Positions 52,011 through 60,574 of a stretch of 64,000 nt of DNA are shown here, piece after piece; within the stretch, counting starts at the first letter, position 1; each line of letters starts with the position of its first letter. The notes under the pieces are model-generated. The model was given only the letters and a program-made list of their open reading frames with translations. It was not told the DNA's origin and did no database searches. Location: contig NZ_LRRR01000025.1 in NCBI RefSeq assembly GCF_001691415.1, positions 1 to 64,000 on the forward strand, read 5' to 3'. The position numbers and the translations under genes were made by a program. Source of the DNA: Pararhodobacter sp. CCB-MM2. Lineage in GTDB: Bacteria; Pseudomonadota; Alphaproteobacteria; Rhodobacterales; Rhodobacteraceae.

Positions 52011-52610
52011 ATGAGTTTCGGCATTTCGTCCTATCAGACCGGCGCGCAGATCGCGCTGAAACTGCTCGGCTCCAGCGGTGCCTATGGGCAGGGGGCTTTG
52101 GCTTTCGGGTCGCAGGTCATGGCCAAGGCGGGCGCGGAGGCGACGGCGCCTGAGAATGCCAGCAAGCTCGTCCTCAGCGCGAAGGCCGCGCGCGATTACT
52201 TTGGCGCGGGCTCCGAGATCGCGCGGGCAGTGTCGGGGTTGGGGGATAGTGTGCAGATCAGCTATTCCGGGCTCGACGTGCCGCAGGACAAGGAGGCCTT
52301 CCGCCAGAAGGCCTTGGCCTATCTGAAAAGCGCCGAGGCCGGGTATGATGCCCGCTATCCCGAACATGCCGAGTTCCTGCAAAAGCTCAAGGAGGGGAAG
52401 GTGATCGTCCAGACCGTGGACGAAACGCCTGAATTGAACTGGCAGCCGGATGTCGGCTGGGCGGTCTATCGGGATGGCTATCCGCAGGGCGGCGGGATCA
52501 CCTCGCAGCCGATCGGCGATCAGGCGCTGTTTGACGCACAGGAGGCGACGCGGTCGCAGCATGTCGGCTCGATCGGTGGGCAGTATTTCTACGCCTATTA
52601 CGAGCGGTGA
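52011..52610 (+). CDS. Hypothetical protein
   Basis: A 199-residue protein that I do not recognise. It has no signal peptide or membrane helix. The N-terminal 60 residues are rich in Gly/Ala/Ser (SYQTGAQIALKLLGSSGAYG, then QVMAKAGAEA). The rest is mixed, ending in YRDGYPQGGGITSQP and GGQYFYAYYER, a Tyr-rich C-terminus. Start 52011 follows GAGG by 6 nt. A perfect -35 hexamer TTGACA lies at 51960-51965, without a clear -10 partner. It stands alone between trpS and a convergent acyl-CoA ligase. Confidence 0.65.
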   Translation: MSFGISSYQTGAQIALKLLGSSGAYGQGALAFGSQVMAKAGAEATAPENASKLVLSAKAARDYFGAGSEIARAVSGLGDSVQISYSGLDVPQDKEAFRQKALAYLKSAEAGYDARYPEHAEFLQKLKEGKVIVQTVDETPELNWQPDVGWAVYRDGYPQGGGITSQPIGDQALFDAQEATRSQHVGSIGGQYFYAYYER

Positions 52611-52758
52611 CGCAGGGGGCAGGCCTGCGGGATCGGTGCGTGCGAGGGCGTGCCGTGCGCGATGGTCTTTGACCTCACGCGGTGATCGCGGAGGGCAGGT
52701 GTGCTGACGGGGCCGTTCGGCGGCGAGTGGGCGCCACCCGAGGCGGCGCCCGTAATGG

Positions 52759-54312
52759 TCAGGCGGTCGCGCTGACCTTCTCACGCAGCATCCGGCGCAG
52801 GATCTTGCCCGAGGTGGATTTCGGGATCGCCTCGACCACCTCCAGCCGTTTCACCTGCTTGTAATGCGCGATCTCCTTGTCGAGGAAGGCCTGCACTTCG
52901 GCCAGGGATGGCGGGTTGGCCGAGACGATGAAGGCCATCGGCACCTCGCCCGCGTCGGCGTCCTGCACGCCGATCACGGCGGCATCGGCGATGGCGGGGT
53001 GGGTCACCAGCAGGGCCTCAAGCTCGGCGGGCGCGACCTGGAAGCCCTTGACCTTGATCAGCTCCTTCAGCCGGTCGGTGATGAACAGGTAGCCATCCGC
53101 ATCGAAATGGCCGATGTCGCCGGTCCGCAGCCAGCCGCCCTCGACGATCGTGTCGGCCGTGGCCTTGGCGTTGTTGAGATAGCCCTTCATCACCTGCGGG
53201 CCCTTGATCCAGATCTCGCCATCCTGACCGGGCTCGGCGTCCCTCATCGTCTCGGGATCGACGATCCGGCATTCGGTGTTGGGGATCGTCTGGCCCGAGG
53301 CCCCGGCGCGGCCCTTGCCCTTGGGCGAGACATGGCTGACGGGGCTGAGTTCCGTCATGCCGTAGCCCTGCGTCGCGGCGGTGCCGAGGCGCTTGCCCAT
53401 GGCCTCGGCGACATCGGCGCCAAGGGGGGCAGCGGCGGAATTGACCTGCACAAGCGACGAGAGGTCGAACTTGTCGACGAGCGGATGTTTGGCCAGCGCC
53501 AGCGCCACCGGCGGCACGATCCACATCCGCGGCGTCCGATGCGTCTGCGACAGGGTCAGGAACATCTCCAGATCGAAGCGCGGCATGGTCACCAGCGTCC
53601 CGCCCGAGGCGAGGTAGAAGTTCATCAGCACCTGCAGCCCGTAGATATGGAAGAAGGGCAGGAAGGCGACCGTCGTCTCGCCCGGCTGCAACACCGACAG
53701 CGCCAGCGCCTGATCCATGTTGGTGACGAGGTTGCGATGGGTCAGCATCACCCCCTTCGGCAGCCCGGTCGTGCCCGAGGAATAGGGCAGGCAGACCACA
53801 TGCTCCTCAAGATCGACCGCCACCTGTTCCGTCAGTGGCGCCCCCATCATGTCGCGCAGCGCCGTGACGCCAGTGGCCGCGCCGTCGATCAACACGATCT
53901 CGCGCACCTTGGTTCCGGCAACGGCCTGCCGCGCGGTGTCGAGGAACATGGAGATCGTCACCAACAGCTCGGCGCCCGCGTCCTTTAGCTGATGGTTCAG
54001 CTCATGCGCGGTATAGGTGGGGTTGACTGTGGTCACCGTCCCGCCGGCCCAAGCGACGGCGTGGAAGACGGTGACGAACTCGGGCAGGTTGGGCGCCATT
54101 AGGGCCACGCAGCTGCCCTTGCCATAGCCCCGGCTGACCAAGCCGCCGGCCAGCGACCGCACCCCGCCGAGGAATTGCGCGCCGGTGACCTCGCGCCCGG
54201 TGGGGCCGTCGATCAGCACGATGCTGTCGGGGTCGATCCCCTCGAAAACGGCCTGGGTGATCGTCAGATCCCGGATCGGCACATCGGGATAGGCGCTGCG
54301 AATGATGGTCAT
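52759..54312 (-). CDS. 4-coumarate-CoA ligase-like acyl-CoA synthetase
   Basis: A 517-residue AMP-forming adenylating enzyme. The phosphate loop is LPYSSGTTGLPKGVMLTH, the A5 motif GYGMTELSPV, the hinge region GWLRTGDIGHFDADGYLFITDR (read GWLRTGDIG), and the catalytic C-terminal Lys is in PKSTSGKILRRM. It is closest in form to the 4-coumarate/fatty-acid ligase group; the acid is unknown. GGGAGG precedes ATG 54312. It lies downstream of the HxlR regulator on the same strand. Confidence 0.9.
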   Translation of the reverse strand: MTIIRSAYPDVPIRDLTITQAVFEGIDPDSIVLIDGPTGREVTGAQFLGGVRSLAGGLVSRGYGKGSCVALMAPNLPEFVTVFHAVAWAGGTVTTVNPTYTAHELNHQLKDAGAELLVTISMFLDTARQAVAGTKVREIVLIDGAATGVTALRDMMGAPLTEQVAVDLEEHVVCLPYSSGTTGLPKGVMLTHRNLVTNMDQALALSVLQPGETTVAFLPFFHIYGLQVLMNFYLASGGTLVTMPRFDLEMFLTLSQTHRTPRMWIVPPVALALAKHPLVDKFDLSSLVQVNSAAAPLGADVAEAMGKRLGTAATQGYGMTELSPVSHVSPKGKGRAGASGQTIPNTECRIVDPETMRDAEPGQDGEIWIKGPQVMKGYLNNAKATADTIVEGGWLRTGDIGHFDADGYLFITDRLKELIKVKGFQVAPAELEALLVTHPAIADAAVIGVQDADAGEVPMAFIVSANPPSLAEVQAFLDKEIAHYKQVKRLEVVEAIPKSTSGKILRRMLREKVSATA

Positions 54313-54395
54313 GTTGGTTCCTCCCGCCCGTGAGACTATCACCGGCTTGGCGTAACGGAAGGAATTTCAGCGGCTTGCGGGTGTGTGGCCGGAGG

Positions 54396-54767
54396 TTACC
54401 CGGCCTGTTCGACCTCAGCATCGAAACTGGCGCGGGCCGCGTCGATGTGATCGAGGTTCGCCAAGGCCCAGTCAGTCAGCGCCCGCACCGGCCCGCGCAG
54501 GCTGTGGCCGAGGGGCGTCAGCTCGTATTCCACACGTGGCGGGATCTCTGGGTAGTAGTGGCGCAGCACCAGCCCGTCGCGCTCCAGATTGCGCAGCGTC
54601 AGGCTGAGCATCCGCTGCGAGATCCCCAACTCCCGCTTCAGCGCGTTGAAGCGCACCGGCCCGTCGCGCAGGGCATAGATCACCAGCATGCTCCAGCGGT
54701 CCCCCACGCGCGAGAGCACGTCATTGATCCGTTGGCATTGGCCGCAGCCGTGAACGACATCCTTCAT
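54396..54767 (-). CDS. HxlR-family transcriptional regulator
   Basis: A 123-residue winged-helix regulator. It opens with VVHGCGQCQRINDVLSRVGDRWSML; Cys residues in this place act as redox or quinone sensors in relatives such as YodB and HypR. The recognition helix lies in LGISQRMLSLTLRNLERDGLV, followed by the wing PPRVEYELTPLG. ATG 54767 follows AGGGA; an in-frame ATG 22 codons earlier is less likely because it would cover the intergenic promoter region. It is divergent from a nitroreductase, its probable target. Confidence 0.9.
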   Translation of the reverse strand: MKDVVHGCGQCQRINDVLSRVGDRWSMLVIYALRDGPVRFNALKRELGISQRMLSLTLRNLERDGLVLRHYYPEIPPRVEYELTPLGHSLRGPVRALTDWALANLDHIDAARASFDAEVEQAG

Positions 54768-54893
54768 CGCTGGTTCCCTTCCTGTGACCGGGTGACCCGA
54801 ATGTGCCTTCTTGAAGCTCTCTGACAGTATCATATATCCACCCGGTTACAAATCAATACCACCCCGGGACCGGGGGACTGAAGGAGACACCCC

Positions 54894-55526
54894 ATGCTTA
54901 TCGACCGGCTCAACTGGCGCTATGCCACGAAGAAGATGGACCCGAGCCGCGCTGTTCCCGAGGAGGCCGTCGAGCGCATCCTCGAAGCCGCCCGCCTCGC
55001 CCCGACCTCGAGCGGGCTGCAGCCCTTCGAGATCATCGTGGTCACCAACCCCGAGACCCGCGCCCAGATCCGCGCTGCCGCCTATGATCAGGCGCAAATC
55101 ACCGATGGCTCGCATCTGCTGGTTTTCGCGGCCTGGGACAATTACACCGACGCTCGGATTGACGCCGTGGTCGAGCAGATGGGTGCCGAGCGCGGCGGCG
55201 TGAGCGAGGCGCTGACCGCCTATTACGACCGCCTGAAAGGCATGTATCTGCCGCGCACGGCGGAAGAGAACTTCAACCACGCCGCACGTCAGGCCTATAT
55301 CGCCTTCTCGGCCTCGGTGACGGCTGCCGCCTTCGAAGAGGTCGACGCGACCCCGATGGAGGGCTTCGAGACCGACAAGGTCGACGAGATCCTCGGGCTG
55401 CGGGCGCGCGGTCTTCGGTCGGTCACTCTGTTGCCGCTGGGTTACCGCGATGCCTCGGGCGACTGGCTGCTGAGCATGAAGAAGGTCCGCCGCCCGATGG
55501 ACACGCTGGTGACCCGCGTCGCCTGA
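54894..55526 (+). CDS. Nitroreductase-family NAD(P)H oxidoreductase
   Basis: A 210-residue FMN protein. It starts LIDRLNWRYATKKMDPSRAVPEE, a pattern typical of NfsB/YdgI/dihydropteridine reductase-like enzymes, and has LAPTSSGLQPFEIIVVT for FMN binding and LGLRARGLRSVTLLPLGYR near the C-terminus. Relatives reduce quinones, nitroaromatics or azo compounds. AGGAG precedes the ATG. Divergent from an HxlR regulator, this resembles the YodB/AzoR-type quinone-detoxification pairs of other bacteria. Confidence 0.9.
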   Translation: MLIDRLNWRYATKKMDPSRAVPEEAVERILEAARLAPTSSGLQPFEIIVVTNPETRAQIRAAAYDQAQITDGSHLLVFAAWDNYTDARIDAVVEQMGAERGGVSEALTAYYDRLKGMYLPRTAEENFNHAARQAYIAFSASVTAAAFEEVDATPMEGFETDKVDEILGLRARGLRSVTLLPLGYRDASGDWLLSMKKVRRPMDTLVTRVA

Positions 55527-55595
55527 CCCCTCGGCCCCCTGTGAAAGGGGCCGGAAGGGGGGCGGCGCAGACCCGCTGCCGGGCCGGGTTTTCCC

Positions 55596-55624
55596 TTGCC
55601 ATAAAGGCTTTGCAGGTCTATAGC
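55596..55624 (+). promoter_or_regulatory. Probable rpsA promoter
   Basis: TTGCCA (55596-55601), a 17-bp spacer and TATAGC (55619-55624), then a GC-rich discriminator (CGCCCC), as seen in promoters under stringent control. It gives a leader of about 125 nt before rpsA, room for S1 autoregulation. Confidence 0.6.
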
Positions 55625-55757
55625 CGCCCCCATCCCGAGGCATGGTTGCAACGGGCGTCCGCTTGGGCGTCCGTTCTTGCATGAGACTGAGGGCAGTCAA
55701 AGACCGGCGGAGCCAACCGTCAGGCCAGTGAAACAGACCCATAAGGAACTGATTTAT

Positions 55758-57431
55758 ATGAGCAATGCTATGGCTGAATTCGAAGCCCTCCTGCAGGAGA
55801 GCTTCGAGATCGACACCCCGCAAGAGGGCAGTGTCGTCAAAGGTAAGGTTATCGCCATCGAGGCGGGCCAAGCCATCATCGACGTCGGCTACAAGATGGA
55901 AGGCCGTGTCGAGCTGAAAGAATTCGCAAACCCGGGTGAAGCCCCCGAAGTCGCCATCGGCGACGAGGTCGAGGTTTACCTGGAGCGCGTCGAGAACGCC
56001 CGCGGCGAAGCCGTCGTGAGCCGCGAGAAAGCCCGCCGCGAAGCCGCCTGGGACCGCCTGGAGAAGGCCTACGAGGCCGAGCAGCGCGTCGAGGGTGCGA
56101 TCTTCGGCCGCGTCAAGGGTGGCTTCACCGTCGACCTCGGCGGCGCTGTGGCGTTCCTGCCCGGCTCGCAGGTTGACGTGCGCCCCGTGCGCGACGCTGG
56201 CCCGCTGATGGGTCTGAAGCAGCCGTTCCAGATCCTGAAGATGGACCGTCGCCGTGGCAACATCGTTGTCTCGCGCCGTGCGATCCTCGAAGAATCGCGT
56301 GCCGAACAGCGCGCCGAAGTCATCGGCAAGCTGGCCGAAGGCCAGGTGCTGGATGGTGTCGTCAAGAACATCACCGAATACGGTGCGTTCGTTGACCTCG
56401 GCGGTGTCGACGGCCTGCTGCACGTCACCGACATGGCCTGGCGCCGCATCAACCACCCGTCCGAAGTCCTGTCGATCGGCCAGAACCTCAAGGTTCAGGT
56501 CATCAAGATCAACAAGGAAACCCACCGCATCAGCCTCGGCATCAAGCAGCTGCAGGCCGATCCGTGGGATTCGGTCGAGCAGTCCTACCCGCTGGGTTCG
56601 GTCCACAAGGGCCGCGTGACCAACATCACCGACTACGGCGCGTTCGTCGAGCTGGAGCCGGGTGTCGAAGGTCTGGTCCACGTCTCGGAAATGAGCTGGA
56701 CCAAGAAGAACGTCCATCCGGGCAAGATCGTCTCGACCTCGCAGGAAGTCGAAGTCATGGTCCTCGAGATCGACAGCGCGAAGCGTCGCGTCTCGCTCGG
56801 CCTCAAGCAGACCCAGCGCAACCCGTGGGAAGTGTTCGCCGAGAACCATCCGTCGGGCTCGACCATCGAGGGCGAAGTCAAGAACATCACCGAATTCGGT
56901 CTGTTCATCGGTCTCGACGGCGACATCGACGGCATGGTTCACCTGTCGGACCTGTCGTGGGATCAGCGCGGCGAGGAAGCCATCCAGCAGTACCGCAAGG
57001 GCGACGTCGTCCAGGCGGCCGTTCTGGAAGTCGACGTCGAGCGCGAGCGTATCTCGCTGTCGATCAAGGCTCTGGGCGCCGACACCTTCTCGGATGCGGT
57101 TGACGGCGTGAAGCGCGGTTCGATCATCACGGTCGAAGTGACCGCGATCGAGGACGGCGGCATCGAAGTCGACTACAACGGCATGAAGGCCTTCATCCGT
57201 CGTTCGGATCTGGCCCGTGACCGTGCCGACCAGCGCCCCGAGCGCTTCGGCACCGGTGACAAGGTCGACGTCCGCGTCACCTCGGTTGACTCGAAGACCC
57301 GCAAACTGGGTCTGTCGATCAAGGCTCGCGAGATCGCCGAAGAGAAAGAAGCTGTCGAACAGTACGGCTCGTCGGATGCCGGCGCTTCGCTGGGCGACAT
57401 CCTCGGCGCTGCTCTGCGCGGCAACAACTGA
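55758..57431 (+). CDS. rpsA: 30S ribosomal protein S1
   Basis: A 557-residue protein with six S1 RNA-binding repeats (about 31-100, 116-181, 202-270, 287-357, 374-444, 460-530). Each central repeat has the pattern NITEYGAFVDLGGVDGLLHVTD or close variants. S1 melts mRNA structure and docks mRNA on the 30S subunit. ATG 55758 is preferred (MSNAMAEFEALLQ); the longer frame has no support. Codons are strongly biased, as expected of a highly expressed gene. cmk, often upstream of rpsA, is absent. Confidence 0.97.
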   Translation: MSNAMAEFEALLQESFEIDTPQEGSVVKGKVIAIEAGQAIIDVGYKMEGRVELKEFANPGEAPEVAIGDEVEVYLERVENARGEAVVSREKARREAAWDRLEKAYEAEQRVEGAIFGRVKGGFTVDLGGAVAFLPGSQVDVRPVRDAGPLMGLKQPFQILKMDRRRGNIVVSRRAILEESRAEQRAEVIGKLAEGQVLDGVVKNITEYGAFVDLGGVDGLLHVTDMAWRRINHPSEVLSIGQNLKVQVIKINKETHRISLGIKQLQADPWDSVEQSYPLGSVHKGRVTNITDYGAFVELEPGVEGLVHVSEMSWTKKNVHPGKIVSTSQEVEVMVLEIDSAKRRVSLGLKQTQRNPWEVFAENHPSGSTIEGEVKNITEFGLFIGLDGDIDGMVHLSDLSWDQRGEEAIQQYRKGDVVQAAVLEVDVERERISLSIKALGADTFSDAVDGVKRGSIITVEVTAIEDGGIEVDYNGMKAFIRRSDLARDRADQRPERFGTGDKVDVRVTSVDSKTRKLGLSIKAREIAEEKEAVEQYGSSDAGASLGDILGAALRGNN

Positions 57432-57455
57432 TCCCGGATCGGTTGAACGCATCGG

Positions 57456-57487
57456 AAAGGCCCCGCTTCGGCGGGGCCTTTTCCTTT
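57456..57487 (+). terminator. Intrinsic terminator of rpsA
   Basis: AAAGGCCCCGC (57456-57466), loop TTCG, GCGGGGCCTTT (57471-57481), then TCCTTT. A perfect 11-bp stem with a UUCG tetraloop. It also runs up to the stop of the convergent hydrolase gene. Confidence 0.9.
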
Positions 57488-58388
57488 AGGTGCTGAGGGA
57501 CAGGGCGATCCGGGCGGCCTCCAGTTCGGCTGGTCCCTCGTCCGGGCCATGGGCGAAGACGGCGACGCTGGGGGCATCCGGCAGATCGGGGAAGTGATAG
57601 GCGGCATTGCTGCTGAACGGCCCGGCGCCACTATGTCCGATCGCTCGTCCGGCCTCGCCCATCTCTCCGTTCATCAAGCCCGGCGAATAGCCGCAGCGCG
57701 TCCAGGACCGACCGGGCAGGGCGCCGCCGAGCGGACGGGCCCTCAACATCTCGACCATCGTCGCCGGCTCCAGCAATTGGCCGGTGAACAGCCCGTGGAT
57801 CAGTCGCGCTGCCGCCTCGGCCGTGCCGGTCAGGCAGCGGTGATAGACCCAGCCGGGATCATAGTGCCGTGCTTTCGGCCAGTGCAGGTCGGCGAAATCC
57901 GCCGGTCCCTCGGTAAGCCGCAACGCGGTCAGGCCGAGCGGCCGTGCGATCCCCTCAGTGATCAGCGCGGCCAGCGGCTGGCCCGTCGCGCCCTCGACCG
58001 CTTCCAGCGCCAGCATCGAGCCGATGTTGGAATAGGCCCAACCCGCGCCCGGTGCGAAAAGCCGACCCTGCGGCAGCGCCTGTGCCAGCATCGTTGCGCG
58101 GGGCCACGCGCGCTGCCCCTCGGCCACGGCGGCTTTGTAGGCGGGCAGGGGGCCGTAGTCGGGCAACCCGGCGCTGTGGTCGAGCAACTGGCGCAGGCTG
58201 TAGGGCGCGGCGTCATCGACAGGGGGCAGGGGCGCGTCCAACGCGATCCGACCAGCCTCAACCGCCTGCAGGGCGGTGATGGCGATGGCGGTCTTGGTCA
58301 CGCTCCAGAACGGAAAGCGCGCGGCCGGATCGCCTGACGTGCTGGAACGGCCGGAACGGGTGATCCAGAAGGCATGGAACCGGGTCAT
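57486..58388 (-). CDS. Serine hydrolase of the beta-lactamase/class C fold
   Basis: A 300-residue protein of the beta-lactamase family (esterases, D-aminopeptidases, class C enzymes). The nucleophile motif is S29-V-T-K32 and the second is Y119-S-N121; near the C-terminus GHSGAG replaces the KTG-like box. No signal peptide is seen, so it is probably cytoplasmic and an esterase rather than a resistance enzyme. It interrupts the usual rpsA-ihfB order on the opposite strand. The start is the ATG giving MTRFHAFW. Confidence 0.85.
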   Translation of the reverse strand: MTRFHAFWITRSGRSSTSGDPAARFPFWSVTKTAIAITALQAVEAGRIALDAPLPPVDDAAPYSLRQLLDHSAGLPDYGPLPAYKAAVAEGQRAWPRATMLAQALPQGRLFAPGAGWAYSNIGSMLALEAVEGATGQPLAALITEGIARPLGLTALRLTEGPADFADLHWPKARHYDPGWVYHRCLTGTAEAAARLIHGLFTGQLLEPATMVEMLRARPLGGALPGRSWTRCGYSPGLMNGEMGEAGRAIGHSGAGPFSSNAAYHFPDLPDAPSVAVFAHGPDEGPAELEAARIALSLST

Positions 58389-58569
58389 GGGGGCGAGGCT
58401 ATCGGAAGCGGGCGGGGCGGCAAAGTGTCGCCCGTGTGTTGCTGTGGCAACCCGGCCGATTCGCGCGGGGGCTGCAATGGAGGAGGGGGATGACGGGGCG
58501 GAAGCTGCCTGAGAATTGCCCCCGTGCGGCGGAGTTTCGGCGCAAACCATCGGATTTGCATAGTTTTTA

Positions 58570-58597
58570 TTGCCGAGGCTGGAATCCGGCCTATAGT
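58570..58597 (+). promoter_or_regulatory. Probable ihfB promoter
   Basis: TTGCCG (58570-58575), a 16-bp spacer, TATAGT (58592-58597), about 60 bp before the ihfB start. Its -35 resembles that of rpsA. Confidence 0.55.
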
Positions 58598-58664
58598 CAT
58601 CGCACCGAGGGTTTCCGCTGCTGGGGCCCGTGCCAGACCATCCGGTACCACTTTGGGGGGGGCC

Positions 58665-58952
58665 ATGATCCGTTCGGAACTGATCCAGAAGCTTGCCGAA
58701 GCCAATCCGCATCTGTACCAGCGCGATGTCGAGCGCATCGTGAACACCTTCTTCGACGAGATCATCGAAGCCCTTGCCCGCGGAGAGCGCGTCGAGCTTC
58801 GGGGCTTTGGGGCCTTTTCGATCAAGCAACGCGATGCGCGCACCGGACGGAACCCGCGCACGGGTGAGACGGTTGATGTCGAAGAGAAATGCGTGCCCTT
58901 CTTCAAGACCGGCAAACTGCTGCGCGACCGACTGAACGGCGACGCCTCGTAA
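58665..58952 (+). CDS. ihfB: Integration host factor beta subunit
   Basis: A 95-residue HU/IHF protein that bends DNA as a heterodimer with IhfA. It starts MIRSELIQKLAEANPHLYQ and has the DNA-intercalating arm GRNPRTGETVDVEEKCVPFFKTGK with the key Pro in RNPRTG. GGGGGGGGCC lies before the ATG. It usually lies behind rpsA; here a gene on the other strand separates them and ihfB has its own promoter. Confidence 0.96.
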   Translation: MIRSELIQKLAEANPHLYQRDVERIVNTFFDEIIEALARGERVELRGFGAFSIKQRDARTGRNPRTGETVDVEEKCVPFFKTGKLLRDRLNGDAS

Positions 58953-59012
58953 CCTATCGCGCCCGGCTTGCTGCAAGTGACGGGCGCCTGTGCCCGGAAG
59001 CGACCTGAGACC

Positions 59013-59399
59013 ATGAAATATCTTCGTTACGCCCTTCTGGCTGTTGTCCTGCTGCTGTGCGTCACGGTGGCGCTGGCCAATCGTGAGCCGGTGACCTTGG
59101 CCCTGTGGCCCGACACCGTCACCGCCTTCCTCGGGTTCGGCTATGCGCTGACCCTGCCGCTGTTCGTGATCATCGGGCTGGCCGTGGGCTTTGGTCTGGT
59201 GCTGGGTCTGGTCTGGGAATGGCTGCGCGAGCGCTCGATCCGCGTCGAGGCCAAGCAAAACCGGCGCGAGTTGGACCGCATTCGGGCCGACCAGCCCTCG
59301 ACCGCCGCCCCGACCCCGGCCGCCCCTGCGACGCAGGCGGGCCGCAACGCCGCCGCGCGTGAGCAGGTCCTCGCGATCCTCGAGTCCAAGGAAGGCTGA
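59013..59399 (+). CDS. lapA: LapA-domain membrane protein
   Basis: A 128-residue protein with two transmembrane helices (about 5-22 and 45-68), a cytoplasmic coiled segment (WLRERSIRVEAKQNRRELDRI) and an Ala/Pro-rich tail. It matches the LapA (DUF1049) family, which in E. coli works with LapB to control LpxC and lipopolysaccharide assembly. Its position between ihfB and trpF agrees with other alphaproteobacteria. It shares TGATG with trpF. Confidence 0.87.
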   Translation: MKYLRYALLAVVLLLCVTVALANREPVTLALWPDTVTAFLGFGYALTLPLFVIIGLAVGFGLVLGLVWEWLRERSIRVEAKQNRRELDRIRADQPSTAAPTPAAPATQAGRNAAAREQVLAILESKEG

Positions 59400-60043
59400 T
59401 GCCCGCCGATACGCGTGTGAAGATCTGCGGGCTGACGCGCCCGCAGGATGTCGAGGCATTGGTCGCGGCCAAGGCGGCCTATGGCGGTCTGGTCTTTTTC
59501 CCCAAATCCCCGCGCGCGGTCAGTATCGAGCAGGCGCGCGCTTTGGCCGTCGCCTTCCCGCCCGAGCTGGCCTCGGTCGGGCTGTTCGTCGATCCTGATG
59601 ATGCGTTGCTGGAGGCCGTAATGGCCGAAGTGCCGCTGTCCATCCTGCAGCTGCACGGCAAGGAAACGCCCGAGCGCGTGTCCGAGCTGCGCGCGCGCTA
59701 CGGTCTGCCGGTGATGAAAGCGGTGGGGGTGGCCTCGGCCGAGGATCTGCCGGCGCTGGCCGACTACGGCCGGGTCGCGGACATGCTGCTGGTTGATGCC
59801 AAGGCGCCCAAGGATGCGGTGTTGCCGGGCGGCAATGGCTTGGCCTTCGACTGGCGACTGATCGCCGGGCGGCGCTGGCCGGTGCCATGGATGCTGGCCG
59901 GTGGGCTCACGCCCGAGAATGTTCGCGACGCCATCGCCCTGACCGGCGCGCGGCAGGTGGATGTCTCGTCAGGCGTGGAAAGCGCGCCGGGCGTCAAGGA
60001 TGCGGACGCCATTGCGCGTTTCGTGGCGGCGGCGACAGCCTGA
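59399..60043 (+). CDS. trpF: Phosphoribosylanthranilate isomerase
   Basis: A 214-residue (beta/alpha)8 enzyme of tryptophan synthesis converting PRA to CdRP. The N-terminal catalytic Cys is in VKICGLTRPQD, the catalytic Asp in LLVDAKAP, and phosphate-binding loops are LAGGLTPENV and VDVSSGVES. Start ATG 59399 overlaps the lapA stop. trpB lies 1.4 kb downstream with two other genes between. Confidence 0.95.
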   Translation: MPADTRVKICGLTRPQDVEALVAAKAAYGGLVFFPKSPRAVSIEQARALAVAFPPELASVGLFVDPDDALLEAVMAEVPLSILQLHGKETPERVSELRARYGLPVMKAVGVASAEDLPALADYGRVADMLLVDAKAPKDAVLPGGNGLAFDWRLIAGRRWPVPWMLAGGLTPENVRDAIALTGARQVDVSSGVESAPGVKDADAIARFVAAATA

Positions 60044-60061
60044 GGCTGTCGCCCGCGGGTC

Positions 60062-60328
60062 TCAGTCCGAAATCGTCCATTCCTGTACCGGCTTCTCGCC
60101 GGCTTCCATCGCGGCGATCTGGCGGCGCGACGGGCTGCCCGTGGGCGCGCCGGCCTTGTCGGCAGGCAGCGTGACGGTGACGGTCACGCCGCTCAGTTGC
60201 CGGCCGACCGGCATCAGAACGGCGGAACCGGTGGCGGTGGAAAGCGGGGGGGTGGTCGTCTGGGCAGCGTGGGCGCTGTAGGCCAGCGCGGTGCCCATGG
60301 CGATCGCAAGAAGCGTCAGGCGCAGCAT
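60062..60328 (-). CDS. Small secreted protein of unknown function
   Basis: An 88-residue protein with a signal peptide (cleavage after about AHA21) and a short mature part rich in Thr, Val and Pro (LSGVTVTVTLPADKAG, ending GEKPVQEWTISD). GGAG lies just before ATG 60328. No domain is recognised. It faces trpF tail to tail and is divergent from the ankyrin gene; the 246-bp divergent gap contains a small hairpin (GCGATT-cgaa-AATCGC near 60476). Confidence 0.65.
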   Translation of the reverse strand: MLRLTLLAIAMGTALAYSAHAAQTTTPPLSTATGSAVLMPVGRQLSGVTVTVTLPADKAGAPTGSPSRRQIAAMEAGEKPVQEWTISD

Positions 60329-60539
60329 GGGAGGTCTCCGTGTCGGGGGCCGCTCTGTCGAAGGCGGCTGTTGCGGGACAAACGCGCGAGGGGGCGTTCC
60401 GGTTTCACGCTTCGGTGATTTTCCTGTGAGGCGGTGCGGAATTTCGCGCATCTTGCAGTCGCCACGCTGTGGCGGGCGATTCGAAAATCGCGTCGTATCA
60501 AAGCATTGGCGGCCTCAGTCTTGCGATAGATCAGTCCCC

Positions 60540-60567
60540 TTGATTAACCGCTGACCTGACTTATCCT
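60540..60567 (+). promoter_or_regulatory. Possible promoter of the ankyrin gene (leaderless)
   Basis: TTGATT (60540-60545), a 16-bp spacer and TATCCT (60562-60567). Transcription would begin at or near the ATG at 60575, and no Shine-Dalgarno is present, so the mRNA may be leaderless. Confidence 0.4.
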
Positions 60568-60574
60568 CACGCGC

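Noticed and set aside
55625..55757. A defined S1 autoregulatory structure in the rpsA leader
   Set aside because: The leader is long enough, but I could not identify the specific stem-loops from sequence alone.
57486..58388. A beta-lactam resistance gene
   Set aside because: The SxxK and YxN motifs fit the wide class C/esterase family; there is no signal peptide and no resistance context, so an esterase-like role is likelier.
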